Shown here piece by piece: positions 20,076 through 30,237 of a stretch of 30,237 nt of DNA. Source of the DNA: Saccoglossus kowalevskii (Eukaryota; Hemichordata; Enteropneusta; Harrimaniidae). Made by a program: the position numbers and the translations under genes. The notes below the pieces were generated by a model. That model worked only from the letters and a program-made list of their open reading frames with translations. It did no database searches and was not told the origin of the DNA. Positions within the stretch are counted from its first letter, which is position 1; every line of letters starts with the position of its first letter. The DNA lies in NCBI RefSeq assembly GCF_000003605.2, contig NW_003122929.1, forward strand, positions 6,034 through 36,270. Reading direction: 5' to 3'.

Positions 20076-20629
20076 GTAAGTTTCCATCTGATACAATTGT
20101 ATTAAGTGATACATTTGTGTACATGCTTTCATGGACTTTTGTGTACATGTTTTCATGGACTGAGTGTTTATTACATATCTTGTTTTTTAAATGTGAAGTT
20201 CAACTGCTTTTTAAAAAAACACATATTTTAATTAAAGTGAAGATTTAAGGCAAATCTTACAATGCCGAGGTATTGTTTATTTACTGCAAATAAATTAATT
20301 ATACTTTATTTTTAATTTCAGTATGTCCACCAATCATTAAAATTCGCTAAATTAAATCCATATTAATATGCAAAATAACAATGGATCTTTTTGGATCAGA
20401 ATGACCTAATTACAATGACCTGATTGTATGTATTCTGTTCGTTAATCAGGTGTTGCTCTGTGCTGTCTTAGTCAGTGCCCAGCCAAGAATCGATCTATGG
20501 AAATTTAAATTAAATCGTGCGGTCGAAAACAACGCACTAGATGGTTATACGGCCAAAACCAGCGCACTGGATGGCGCTGAATCAGACGAGGAAACGAACA
20601 TTCCAGACGTGTTACCTTTAAATTATTAG
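20040..20629 (+). CDS. Small secreted peptide precursor, 71 residues, two exons
   Basis: Exon 20040-20075 (12 codons, MATKILIMALAL) ends at the consensus donor GTAAGT. Exon 20450-20629 follows an AG acceptor and adds 59 codons and TAG; the join is phase 0. The hydrophobic N-terminus MATKILIMALALVLLCAVLV ending SA is a signal peptide with likely cleavage before Gln23, leaving a 49-residue, cysteine-free, acidic peptide (starting QPRIDLWKFKLNR, ending IPDVLPLNY). The N-terminal Gln could become pyroglutamate. The decapeptides AVENNALDGY and TAKTSALDGA are tandem copies, from a 30-bp DNA duplication at 20520 and 20550. There are no dibasic sites. The start has A at -3 and G at +4, and AATAAA lies at 20761. 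I recognise no family. The exon structure is inferred from sequence alone. Confidence 0.75.
20450..20629 (+). CDS. Secreted peptide exon 2
   Basis: The acceptor context is CTGTTCGTTAATCAG. The exon carries the end of the signal peptide (VLLCAVLVSA) and the whole mature peptide, and stops at 20627-20629. A 374-bp intron separates it from exon 1. Confidence 0.72.
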   Translation: MLLCAVLVSAQPRIDLWKFKLNRAVENNALDGYTAKTSALDGAESDEETNIPDVLPLNY

Positions 20630-20760
20630 ACACAGGCCATTCAAGGTTATTGTTAATTTTGAGAATGTATAAACCAGTACGATTTTTTATATAGTTAACC
20701 CAACCGTAGAACACAAAGCAATGTTTTGGCAACAATTGACATGACAATTCTCAAGAACGG

Positions 20761-20766
20761 AATAAA
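20761..20766 (+). terminator. Poly(A) signal of the secreted peptide gene
   Basis: AATAAA, 132 bp after the stop codon, followed by a TACAC-rich stretch. Confidence 0.6.
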
Positions 20767-20947
20767 ACTGACAACTACACTACACTACACTGCGAATCAG
20801 TAAGAGGAAGAAGATATAATTTTTGTATTTCAAAAATGCTATTTGAAAAAAAAGCATAGCTGATAAATTCACTGAGACATATGAGCTTGTCACATTTCAT
20901 TGCGTGCAATTCGTGAGTGTGTATGTTAATATGTTACTCTTTTTCAG

Positions 20948-21013
20948 GTGGTGTGTACTTTGAAGGTTACTGAAAATAAAACGACGCTGAACAAGTCACT
21001 ACCAAGTAATTAG
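20948..21013 (+). CDS. Possible alternative last exon of the secreted peptide gene
   Basis: A good acceptor (TTACTCTTTTTCAG) ends at 20947. Spliced in phase 0 to the exon ending at 20075, the next 21 codons read VVCTLKVTENKTTLNKSLPS and N, then TAG. The segment carries two N-glycosylation sequons (NKT, NKS), and AATAAA follows at 21046. The product would keep the hydrophobic N-terminus with a short polar tail. It may instead be a decayed duplicate exon or chance. Confidence 0.3.
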   Translation: MVCTLKVTENKTTLNKSLPSN

Positions 21014-21045
21014 CAACTGGTGGCGGTAATTCATCTTTAGAACAT

Positions 21046-21051
21046 AATAAA
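21046..21051 (+). terminator. Poly(A) signal after the possible alternative exon
   Basis: AATAAA, 33 bp after the TAG at 21011-21013. Confidence 0.35.
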
Positions 21052-24000
21052 ATATGACCATTAAATATTGTCACTCGACATTAATATGCCTAGTTGTTCA
21101 ATCAGTGTCATGTGCACATGTCCAATCTAGCGTCTTCAATCCCTTCGTACTTATAAATGGAACACAGACGTTTCTGCCGACATATTCTGCAACCAATTAT
21201 GAGATTTTATTACATGTAAACACTCCTAATATACAGCAGGATAAAAGGGTGTGATGTCCCCTTTACCAATACAAACAGTTTTTCACTTATTTTACGTACC
21301 GCATATAATTTTTGGACCGTACAAAGTGACATAATAAGAAGGATATACTGGAATATAGTTCATATACTATGCTGATAGTAACTGATACTTGTTTTGTTTG
21401 AAAGGGCAATTTTTCCATAGAGATACATCGAATGGGTCTAATGATTGATAATTGATAATTTGTATTTAAATTACTGGTGTAGCGTTTTCAACTTAGTAGT
21501 TATCTTGTCTGTCTGCCTGCGTGTCTGTCCTCCTATCTATCCTTCCCACATTGTGCTACCATGTTCCCGGGAGGGGCACTCGAATCGGGGCTCAGTTTGC
21601 AGGCTGCAACACAAAAACGTGTATTTTGAGTGGTTTTCAAACAAATAGTCACGTGTATGCACACACGGTGTTTATGATTATTGAAGTCGAAATAAAATTA
21701 TTCTTTGCAAATATATTTTTCTTTTTAATCTCAATTTCCTTTGTGATTCTCCTGGCGAACATGCCGGCGAATCGCCAGTGTGAATCTGTATTGCAGATTT
21801 CTTTGTTAACAACAACTCGGTAATTATGAAGAAACACATAAAACAGTTAATAGTCAGTGGTGGCGTTGTATGGTGCATTACTTATAAACAAGCATTTATA
21901 TGGATTGTTTCCTGCATATGGCCCAAGATCGAACTTGTTCGGTGATATAGTTGTTGGGTGTCTACTTACTATATATTTCAAGTTTCTGAGACGGACCATA
22001 TTGGACTATGCGTATACCCCATGACACAGAACCAGGACAGGAAACATTGAAGCTATTCTTGGGATTGTTGGCGCGATGGAAAGCATGTATAGCGATGAGA
22101 ACATGTGAACATCAATAAATATAAACTCAATAGCCAAAAACACCAAAAAAAGTCGCCGCTGTAATGGCAATATTTTCGTTACAAACCCACGAGTGAACTT
22201 TGTATACTTTAGGGATATGTTGTTACATCGCCATAACCCCCCCCCCCCGCCCGCGCACACTGACTCACTCGAACTGAACCGTATACACACGACTTGATAT
22301 CGGCGTGTCGTAAAATTTAGTTTTTTTTATTATAAATAAGCGGGTGTGTATGTATGTATGTTACTACTAGTAACAGCTTTTTTCCAACACAGGTCAGATA
22401 ATTGTAATCATGATATCACACGTACAATAGGGGATGCGTGGCTAAATTGTCACAGCATAGAAACCTATATGCGAACGAGCAAAGCAAGGAGTGAGTATTT
22501 CAGAGAGTGTCAATCATTAACCATTACTGTTAACGAAGCACAATAAGCTTGGATTGGTTGTAGATATAAATCAGAACGAATCACCAATTCAACAACGAAT
22601 ATTGTTGGTTTCCTTGCCATTATTGAGTTTTTTTTTATTTATCGGTATTTCGGTGTAAACATTGCAGTTTCTCTAGATAAAGTTCCAAGGTATTATTTTT
22701 ACTGCGGATATTTCTCTCCGCTTCTTTTTGTTCCTGGACCTTGTAACGGTTATAAAACTTAAAAAATAAATATAGCCGTACATACAAATAAAAAAAAGTG
22801 AAACCCAGATAAGAATTTAAGGTCAAATGAATATTGTCACGTGCAAAGTATTAACAACAACAAAGACTGAATTCGCAGCGAATTGGATACCCCTTATTCG
22901 ACATTAATGTGTGTAATATAATGAATAATTTATTTTTTCAGGTAATAAATTTGGTAATTTGTAAATGTACTGTGATGCTTATGTACACGTCTTGGATGTC
23001 CTTGTCGGTCAATTTAGTTTAGTTTTGTTGTTTGTAATGACCTTATTTTATTTTATATTTCCAAGGTAATGTCGTATTAATTAATACACTAAAATTGAAA
23101 TAAATCACCCAAAACACAACTGAGTTTGTTTTTATTTTATTTCAGGTATAAGGAATATGATATTTCCTTGTTGTATGTTATATTTGCTCGCTTATAAGTC
23201 AATACAATCATATGTAGGTCGTCATCCGCGATATTTATATTTGTCCCTTTGTTTTACTTTACTTTTACTGTTATGTCATTTATTCAATACGGAGAATATT
23301 TTTCTGATATATGGAAAAAGCAAAGGCTAACCCTTCACATAAGTCTGGCTCAATACATGATCGATAATTTGAAAATAATTTTCATATACACTTTTACAGA
23401 TTTTTGAAACCGTTACTTGTTGATAGTTCGTGGCAAATGGCGGCCAAGTTAATTTCTAATATTTTCTGGAATCTAACATTTTTGTTTTTAGGCGTAATTT
23501 CAGCTTTCGTTAAGTAATCACAATTTAAAGTTTAGCTGAAGTTTTCAAAGTCATGCTTGTGGTGGCAACATCGCCCTTTCAAAAATAAGATGTTGAAATG
23601 AACAACGTAAATTAAAAATCCTATTTTCAATTTGAGGCTTTTCATTTTATTGACGCGTTAGGTGATACTGTCACGTGCCGAACGAAATTAACAATAGATC
23701 AAAGGCAAGTGGAATCAACAATGTATCCAGTCAGTTGCCTTCCCACGCTTCGTCAACGTGATGATCACGTGGGTGACCTGCAATGTACGCTATAGAAAAG
23801 TAACGCTTTTCATTGTCTGTATCGAATTTTAGTTGTCTGTCTGGAAAATAAGAGACAGAATAAGGTTGGGGACGTCTGAGCTACATGCGTATTTTCTGTA
23901 TACCCCACATTCTATGGATAATGATGAACTAAATAAAATTACTTTTATTAACTTTTAGAAAAGCTTTCTAGTCTTAGTCAACTATAAGGTTTTCCTTAAC

Positions 24001-24263
24001 AATCCTAAAATGTACAAAGGGCAGTGTTTTGAATTGTGAACCTCAGGCGCTCAATGAAAAATAGATCCGTATTTGTGACACCCCCGAAAACTAGAGTTTC
24101 TTGTTTCTGTCGCTGGCTGCGCACTTGTTCACAAAATGACGGAGCGCCACCACGCTGAATACTGTAATATTATTTACCTACTTTTAGTCAGGTGATCACA
24201 ACTCAGCAGGCTGGTGTTGTTATCGTATTCTGCTTGGGTTTTCACACTACCACTGCACTGACA
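21052..24263. other. Intergenic stretch between the peptide gene and acid ceramidase
   Basis: No further gene recognised. It contains a C10 run with CCCGCGCGCAC (22237-22260), a TGTATGTATG microsatellite (22346) and long T runs. A 26-codon phase-0 frame lies behind a strong acceptor at 22941 (GTAATAAATTTGG onward) with AATAAA at 23099, too short to call. The last part is the presumed acid ceramidase promoter, without an obvious TATA box. Confidence 0.5.
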
Positions 24264-24335
24264 ATGAACTTCGTCGTTTCTGTTTTGTTGCTGGCAGTGC
24301 TGCCCTTCGTTGTTCTCTCGCAGGATGTACCCCCA
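24264..24335 (+). CDS. ASAH1: Acid ceramidase exon 1, signal peptide
   Basis: ATG at 24264 (A at -3), 24 codons ending DVPP, donor GTAAGT at 24336. The open frame extends upstream without an ATG, so this ATG is the natural start. Confidence 0.9.
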
Positions 24336-27300
24336 GTAAGTATAGTCGCGGTTATCTTCTCAGAAAGGTGTTGTCATTTACAAAATATGCACCGAGCCGT
24401 AGTATAGTAGTATATTCAGTTCTCGAGATCGACTCTCCTAAGTGTCTCTGACCATGGACGTACTCTCCAGTACGTCCGTGCTCTGACTAACATTTGTAAC
24501 CATATGACAACTTGCCCATACTACTTAGTCGATCTTTTATGTTATTATTTCCCCTCCGTGGTCAAAACAAATCAAAAGTGCGTTGACCGTTCAGTACCAT
24601 GATACTTCCTTGACACCGGAAATAATGTAGGTCAAAAAATGAAGATCCTCTGATGGTGAATATTACGTTCCTTCCCCCTTTTTGTTGTTACTGTAGTTCA
24701 CACTTGTTTATTTTAAAGGTATTAAAATACACCTTGTTTCGTGAGGTGTGAATATAATTGTTTCATATAAAATATTCATAAGTGTTTATAACTTTCAAAT
24801 GAAAGCAACTTGACCAATCACAAACCTTAGTGGATGAATAGTGGTTAACCTCTGACCTCTCCTATTCTTTTAATTTTATTTCAGCAAACAAATCATTGTA
24901 ATTTCAGCATTTCAAACAAATTTGATGAGATCCATTTTGTTGCATTCATGACATCGAATCAGCCAAAAAATAGATCCTACAAAGGCTCGTGGGTAATGGC
25001 CGTTAATGGTTTCCACAGCCAGTGAAAGCATAATTATATTTTGATTCAAATGAAATACAAATAAATAAGAATAAATAAATGTTTTAATAATATTTATAAA
25101 TGTCTCTAAAACAAATTTGAGCCCTCATGAACCCAATGTATCGTAAAATAAACACTAAAATGACATATACAATGACTGAATAATTACACCAAATTAATGC
25201 TATAATGAAGACAAACTGCCATGAAAGGAGAAACAAGGAAATGAAAGCAACATAAAATTTACTCTTCCACAATTTAACGTGAGCTCGGCCGACATGTCAA
25301 ATGATATGACGACTACCTCTTTCTTGTTGTATATTCAATCAAAAACAAGTTAGAGTACATTTTCTGACTGAATATATATTTACTAGTGGTTGGCAACAGC
25401 AACATGTTGCTTGTCAGTATTTTAAGATGAGTTGCTGCCACGTTATTGGTCAGAATACTGTTTGACTGAAACTCAAGAAACTGCATGAAATAATAAGGTT
25501 AATTGTCGCATAGAGATCTCTCCACAAATTCCTAGCATGTAGCAAATTTTGATGGGCTTCCAAGCAAGCTCTTCCGCTTGTTAGTACAGGTAGTATATTA
25601 CCCATAAAAGTGTACAGCACATTTTAATGCTACTTTCCAAACTACCCCGGTAGTCAACAAAATAGATGAATTTATGGGTTATTTTTTATGTGACCAATCA
25701 GGTATAATACTAATATTGTATATGGACCATGAAAATCATGAAGCTGAGATCCTGAAATCCCAAAAATTAAAAAAAAATAATTATTTTTACCGCGGTTATA
25801 TTACTTTAAATATCACAGTCTGTCGCCAACTTATTTAAATAATTTTCTTATTTTAAATTTAAACATTCATTTTTGTCATTTAGATAAATGACAAATTTAT
25901 ATTCGTAAACACAAGCTCTTTATTTTTATTTGAACAGCTTGCTACATAAAATTAGGTCTGCATCTACATGTAATTTTATATATTATTGCACAGGCACTTT
26001 AAGAATTCGTAGTTGTCATTGTCAAAGTCAACTAAGTTATTTGCAAATATCTTGTTTTTTCTTTTTTATATTTCAATAAAACTGTTTCAAGTCAGATGGA
26101 TTTATCTATTCAAATGAAATAAGTTAGTTTGTGAAACTGATGTGTTCGAACAGTATTACATAACTACAAGAATAAATTTTATTAATATAAAATTAAATAT
26201 AAATTTATGGTCATTAAACTTTTTTCAGTGACAAAATTTATATCATATACACAAGCGGTTTGAGTCATTGCAATTGTATTTACTTTCATAGTTTACAGAA
26301 GATTGTCGGTTTGATGTATACCCACCAAAACTCGAAACCGCTGTACCAAACTACGTGATCAACCTGGACTTGGATCCAAAGGACAGATGGAATGAAGTCA
26401 TGAAGGACAAGGCACAAGAGGTGAGGCCCAGAAAAAAATAAAAAAGTTTCTAGTCAATTTGTTTGTAAAAAAATGGGTGCAATTTACCAATAATCTATTT
26501 TCAGACTATCTTAAAAATCATGTTGAAATTTTTTTCCATTTTTAAAAAAATATTTGGACAAAAATCTGAAAAAAATTGACAAACTTTAATCTACAAATTT
26601 TTAGCTGATACCTGGGATGACTGGATACGAAATATTACTCTGTATTATCATTTACTTGTGATGAAAGTGAATTTAGTATATTCTTGTACTTATCTGTAAA
26701 AAACAATCAATGTATTTATCCGGTATAAATACATTGATTGTATTTATACCGGTATTACTTTGATTGGTCGGTACATTCTGTAGCGCACACCTTATAAAAG
26801 AAATTACAGAAAAGTACAGCATTTTTTGTTAATTTCCATATAATAAAATACTATTGAAAATTGGTAGCACTGCAATCTCAATAAAAAGTAGGAAGCTAAA
26901 TTGATGACTAATACGGTAGTCCAACATGCTGAGCAATTGACAAATTTTCAACCATTTGAGCGCACTTTCCTTTCAAAATGATGGTGCAACATTTTGCCTA
27001 TATTTATGTAATTTTCTACAATAGTTTAGATAATTTTGAACCAGATGGACATAGTTTTGTATCAGTTGTAGGTCTTGATCAAAATTTACGAAAAAATATG
27101 GAAAAAATTATGCAGATTTAATTTTTGTTAAAGGTGTCAAAAGTTGAGGTTAGGATTAATGTAGGCCCTGTATGGTTAATAATCTTTGAAAAAAAGGGGC
27201 GTATATTGTATGCCTGTTACAATCAGTGATTGTAGATGTTATCTTGATCACAACTTCAGACTTTGATTTACTTAGTTGATGATATAGACAAAGGGTATTG

Positions 27301-30013
27301 TTCATTTTACTGTATACAATCATGTGAATATTGTTACCACCACAGTCAACATTCAATGTGCACAAAGTCAGCTTCAAGTGCGATACAAATAAACAAATAA
27401 GCAAAGACATGTTTTGTTTTATTTATTCAAATTTTATTCCAGCGACATACATTGTGCTTTTGAATATTGTATGAAAAAACAGTGTGCAACATACACATGT
27501 TGTATATATGGGACCTACATTGAACATGGCATGCCACAATGACTGTGGCACCTTCAATACATTTATCTTTATTGTGCCACTGAAAAATAATTCTGAAAAT
27601 CAACACGTGAGGTAGCAATCATGAATGATTTTTCTTGTAACCTGTTATCAAACCATATATAATTTGGGAAGGTGAGTAACCTTCTTGTAGAATGTACAAT
27701 GAAATAAGAGGGGGGGGGGTAGTGGGGGGTAGGGTAGCTGGTACAGTTTTACGGGAAATGAAAAGGGCCTTTTACAATTTTACAGTTTACAGTGAAAATT
27801 GACTTTTGCAGTGAATTGTGTCATCTAGTCGTTTTACAGTTTCGAAAATATAATTTCCCTGGATTATTCTTTCAACTTTTTTTATTTGAATGTAAATTCG
27901 TGTACGTACCGAGAAAAATGACACATTTTTACAGTGTACAAAAAAAATATTTGATTGATTACGTCTAGCCTGTGATTACAGAATTACGGATTTATTTTTT
28001 TCAATTTATGTTGTAGGAACAAAAATATATTGCAATTACGTTGAACGAAAATAACCCTTGCTCCCCCCAAATAATCTTTGGTAGTACACGTATATTTATG
28101 ACATCAAACTATGTGATGTGTATTTCGGCTTAGTTCAGTATTACATTCGCCGCACTGTGAAGATATACATTTTATGTATTTGATGAAAGTTCTGATCAAA
28201 ATGTTTGTAAAAATATAGAAAAAAATTAAAGTTTTGCATAATTGTGCAGTTTTCCGTGATTTAAAAAGGTTTTTTAGCATGCATTCTTTTTTAAACAAAA
28301 TTCTGATCAATAACCAATATAAAATCATGTTCATTTTGTTCAAATTGTAAAGGACGGTGGTCATCGCGTTGCGTCTTGTTCGATATGGGACTCATAGTGA
28401 CGTACATTGTGTACATGAAATTCAAACTGCCCACCACCCTATGGATGACCACTGCTCTTTTACAAAAAAGTTGTAGTAAAATATACAAAAATTTGCAAAA
28501 TGTTGCAACAAATTATGTCAAAATATGTTTCGCCATTTTTATTTTACACTGAGTTAGTATAAAACTATTTTTGTTTGTTTTACTCATTGACTATACTGAC
28601 TTTTTAATTTCAGTTTGGTGATATGCTGAATGTGATTAAAAATCTGACAGGCTCTTTTTTTAACGGTGCGCTGATTGAATTTGTGGATAAACATTTTGTA
28701 AGTATCAAAAGTACTTGATCTTTGTATTAAAATTTCAGTAAATCAGCATGATTTGGTCAGTTTTGTATACAAGCATGCAGGAATGGACTGGGACCAAAAA
28801 ACGGCCCTGGACTTTCTTGCCAATAGGCCACAGAAAAACCGGGGGGAGGGGAGTAGTCATTCTGAATGTTGGCTGTTAAAGTTTGGAACAGTATAGTGCT
28901 GATGCCCGTCGGCTGTAGACCGAACGGCCATTCTGGACTTTTATCAGTCTGCAATAATGGACAGACTTAAACATGTATTGAATGTACTTGGAATACACAC
29001 GTCTTTAAACTACGTACGTTTCATAAGGATATATACTCAATAATAAATGGAACTGTTGTTGTTGCACAGTCACTCATTACACATGTTGTTATTACAGGAT
29101 CATTTCATGATTATTTAATTGATTTGTTTGGAAACAGATTAATTATCATTGTTATATTTTCTTTTATCAGTATCATACACTTATTTCCATGAGTATATGA
29201 ATTGCAATGTCGTAATAATTTAATGATCCAATCTATTTGCAAACTTTATTTTATGTGTATTAGAGCAAATATGGTATATATGCAAATAAGACAAAATACA
29301 TCACAAACAGTTGGTTACAATGTACATAGACTGCTACTATGTATGTCACATGTCACAATTTTTCTTTTAATTTGTTTTTAGTTCCTTAAGATGTAATTTG
29401 TATATTTATGTCCATGTGTCAGTCAATTCAACAACATTTTTCTAGGTCATGCTTGGACTGATTTTTAAAGTTGGTAGACTGACATGCCACTATCGTAAAT
29501 GCTTGTTAATTTGTTTATGAATTTTTTAATCGGCAACCACTTTTCTTGAAAAAAACAACATTTTAACATTTGCCATTTCTCAGTCATACCTGGACTGATT
29601 TGCTTCACCATTTCTTGTAGTCAGATTTTGTTCAGAGTATAATTATATCGCTACAGTTGAAAAACTTTGGTGATTTTACTTTACTAAATTTATTAACCTG
29701 GTGGGACTTGCTTACATGGGTGTTAGGTAAGCAGACACTGTCATTTTAAAGCCATCACATTGTTACATGCACTGGTTGGAATATACTTAAATATATCTCT
29801 AGTAAGTCAATGCAATTTAATCAGTGTCACCTAGCTGCAAAAGTAACAGCTTAGGTTTTTACTCACTTTTCTCTTAGGGATGTAATTTCTCATATTTTAC
29901 CTGGGTTTTAGTTATGTGTCTTTGTATCTTTGTAGGACAAAATTGTTTCCACACTACCAGCTCCATATAATGAAGAAATTATTGGTATAGCAGCACTAGT
30001 GGCCTCAAACTTG
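24264..30013 (+). CDS. ASAH1: Acid ceramidase (ASAH1-like), first four exons, incomplete
   Basis: Acid ceramidase is a lysosomal N-terminal-nucleophile hydrolase that cleaves ceramide to sphingosine and fatty acid. Exons 24264-24335, 26292-26420, 28614-28697 and 29936-30013 have GT-AG borders, are all phase 0, and join into 121 residues. Residues 1-20 are a signal peptide ([20 protein letters not shown]). [12 protein letters not shown] and then [17 protein letters not shown] match the start of the mature alpha chain, including the Cys that in the human enzyme bridges the two chains. KNLTGS has a glycosylation sequon, and [15 protein letters not shown] matches the segment shortly before the autocleavage site. 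The catalytic Cys that begins the beta chain lies beyond the window. The TEDC-YPP and NLDL motifs favour acid ceramidase over its relative NAAA. Confidence 0.93.
24336..26291 (+). other. Acid ceramidase intron 1
   Basis: 1956 bp, AT-rich. It holds the hairpin at 24456-24477 and a hydrophobic minus-strand frame at 25084-25272 that I regard as chance in AT-rich DNA. No other feature seen. Confidence 0.85.
24456..24477. repeat. Perfect 9-bp hairpin in intron 1
   Basis: GGACGTACT, loop CTCC, AGTACGTCC. It is GC-richer than its surroundings; with CATG before it and GTG after, the symmetry extends imperfectly. Confidence 0.7.
26292..26420 (+). CDS. ASAH1: Acid ceramidase exon 2
   Basis: The acceptor TTTACTTTCATAG ends at 26291. 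43 codons from FTEDCRF to DKAQE, donor GTGAGG. This is the most diagnostic exon (TEDC, YPP, NLDL, RW). Confidence 0.94.
26704..26752. repeat. Two overlapping, mutually exclusive perfect hairpins
   Basis: CAATCAATGTATTTAT (26704-26719) pairs with 26725-26740 across CCGGT. CCGGTATAAATACA (26720-26733) pairs with 26739-26752 across TTGAT. The middle segment takes part in both stems, so only one can form at a time. Confidence 0.85.
27710..27734 (+). other. G-rich run, possible G-quadruplex
   Basis: G10, TAGT, G6, TA, G3 on the sense strand of the acid ceramidase intron. The first run can supply two of the four G tracts needed. Confidence 0.5.
28614..28697 (+). CDS. ASAH1: Acid ceramidase exon 3
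   Basis: The acceptor TTTTTAATTTCAG ends at 28613. 28 codons from [13 protein letters not shown] to FVDKHF, donor GTAAGT. It is the helical segment between the NLDL and FPxPF-like regions. Confidence 0.92.
28698..29935 (+). other. Acid ceramidase intron 3
   Basis: 1238 bp. The part at 28781-28945 (GGACTGGGACCAAAAAACGG, later GCCCGTCGGCTGTAGACCGA) is GC-richer than its surroundings and may be an interspersed repeat. The phrase GGACTGATTT occurs near 29455 and 29592 in similar contexts. Confidence 0.6.
29936..30013 (+). CDS. ASAH1: Acid ceramidase exon 4
   Basis: The acceptor TTTGTATCTTTGTAG ends at 29935. 26 codons from [14 protein letters not shown] to LVASNL, donor GTAAGT. The next exon, expected to carry the catalytic Cys, is outside the window. 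Confidence 0.92.
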
Positions 30014-30237
30014 GTAAGTTATTTGAAATAAAACAGTATTATTAGAAAAGGGGGTGATATTTTAGACGGGGGAGTTGGATTATAGATTTAATGAAGAGAG
30101 GGGGGGGGGGGGACAGAACTAGAGAAAGGTAGATGGATAATTGGTAAGGAATTCCAATTTTTGTGAACATGTGGTTTTCAATCTCAATTTAAAAAAAAGG
30201 CCAATTATTATGAAAGGCCAATTAATCAAAAATTATA

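Larger units (their letters stand above)
26421..28613 (+). other. Acid ceramidase intron 2
   Basis: 2193 bp, AT-rich. It contains the overlapping hairpins at 26704-26752 and the G-rich run at 27710-27734. Minus-strand open frames (27156-27618, 28104-28488) show no recognisable protein. Confidence 0.85.

Noticed and set aside
20505-20747. 80-codon minus-strand frame
   Set aside because: Antisense to the secreted peptide exon and its 3' UTR.
22346-22546. 66-codon frame with a hydrophobic start (MLLLVTAFF)
   Set aside because: It starts in a TGTATG microsatellite, has no splice or poly(A) support, and the hydrophobic stretch is short.
25084-25272. Hydrophobic 62-codon minus-strand frame
   Set aside because: Low-complexity AT-rich intron; no homology recognised and no gene context.
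28757-28954. 65-codon minus-strand frame
   Set aside because: Lies in a probable interspersed repeat within the acid ceramidase intron.
1-30237. tRNA, rRNA or snRNA genes
   Set aside because: I looked for cloverleaf and A/B-box patterns by eye and found none convincing; a covariance-model search would be decisive.

Overview
The window is AT-rich animal nuclear DNA. It has GT-AG introns, conserved metazoan genes split into short exons, AATAAA poly(A) signals and many decayed transposons. It suits an invertebrate with a medium-sized, repeat-rich genome, probably marine (hemichordate, cephalochordate, mollusc or similar), but the species cannot be fixed from the sequence. No long intact ORF exists: the real genes are in small exons and the longest open frames are antisense shadows of dead transposons.

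Layout. 1-2640: the 5' part of ABCE1 on the minus strand (coding exons 1626-1731, 1177-1262 and 443-540, running out of the left edge), a probable 5' UTR exon and a promoter-like zone with dyad symmetries. 3157-3577: a 421-bp hAT-like non-autonomous DNA transposon with an 8-bp target duplication, next to a dead LINE on the minus strand (about 3586-5930). 6665-17320: two related, decayed Ty3/gypsy-type units on the minus strand. Copy A is about 6665-10580 and copy B about 10800-17320. In copy B, a 26-bp minisatellite of about 98 units (11613-15085) sits where copy A has its integrase. A 914-bp TTAA-flanked element (13322-14235) later inserted into the array. 17815-17864: a 50-N assembly gap. 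18375-18960: a decayed coiled-coil ORF on the minus strand. 19141-19870: a dispersed-repeat cluster that starts with a hairpin.

20009-20766 holds a two-exon gene for a 71-residue secreted peptide precursor. It is invisible to a simple ORF scan because its signal peptide is split by an intron; the exons join in phase 0, and a decapeptide is repeated in tandem. A possible alternative last exon with its own poly(A) signal lies at 20948-21013. 24264-30013 holds the first four coding exons of an acid ceramidase (ASAH1-like) gene on the plus strand, leaving the right edge before the catalytic cysteine.

The three genes do not look functionally linked: ABCE1 acts in cytosolic ribosome recycling, acid ceramidase in the lysosome, and the peptide is probably secreted. 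The best candidates for something undescribed are the small secreted peptide gene and the palindromic minisatellite that replaced part of a retrotransposon.
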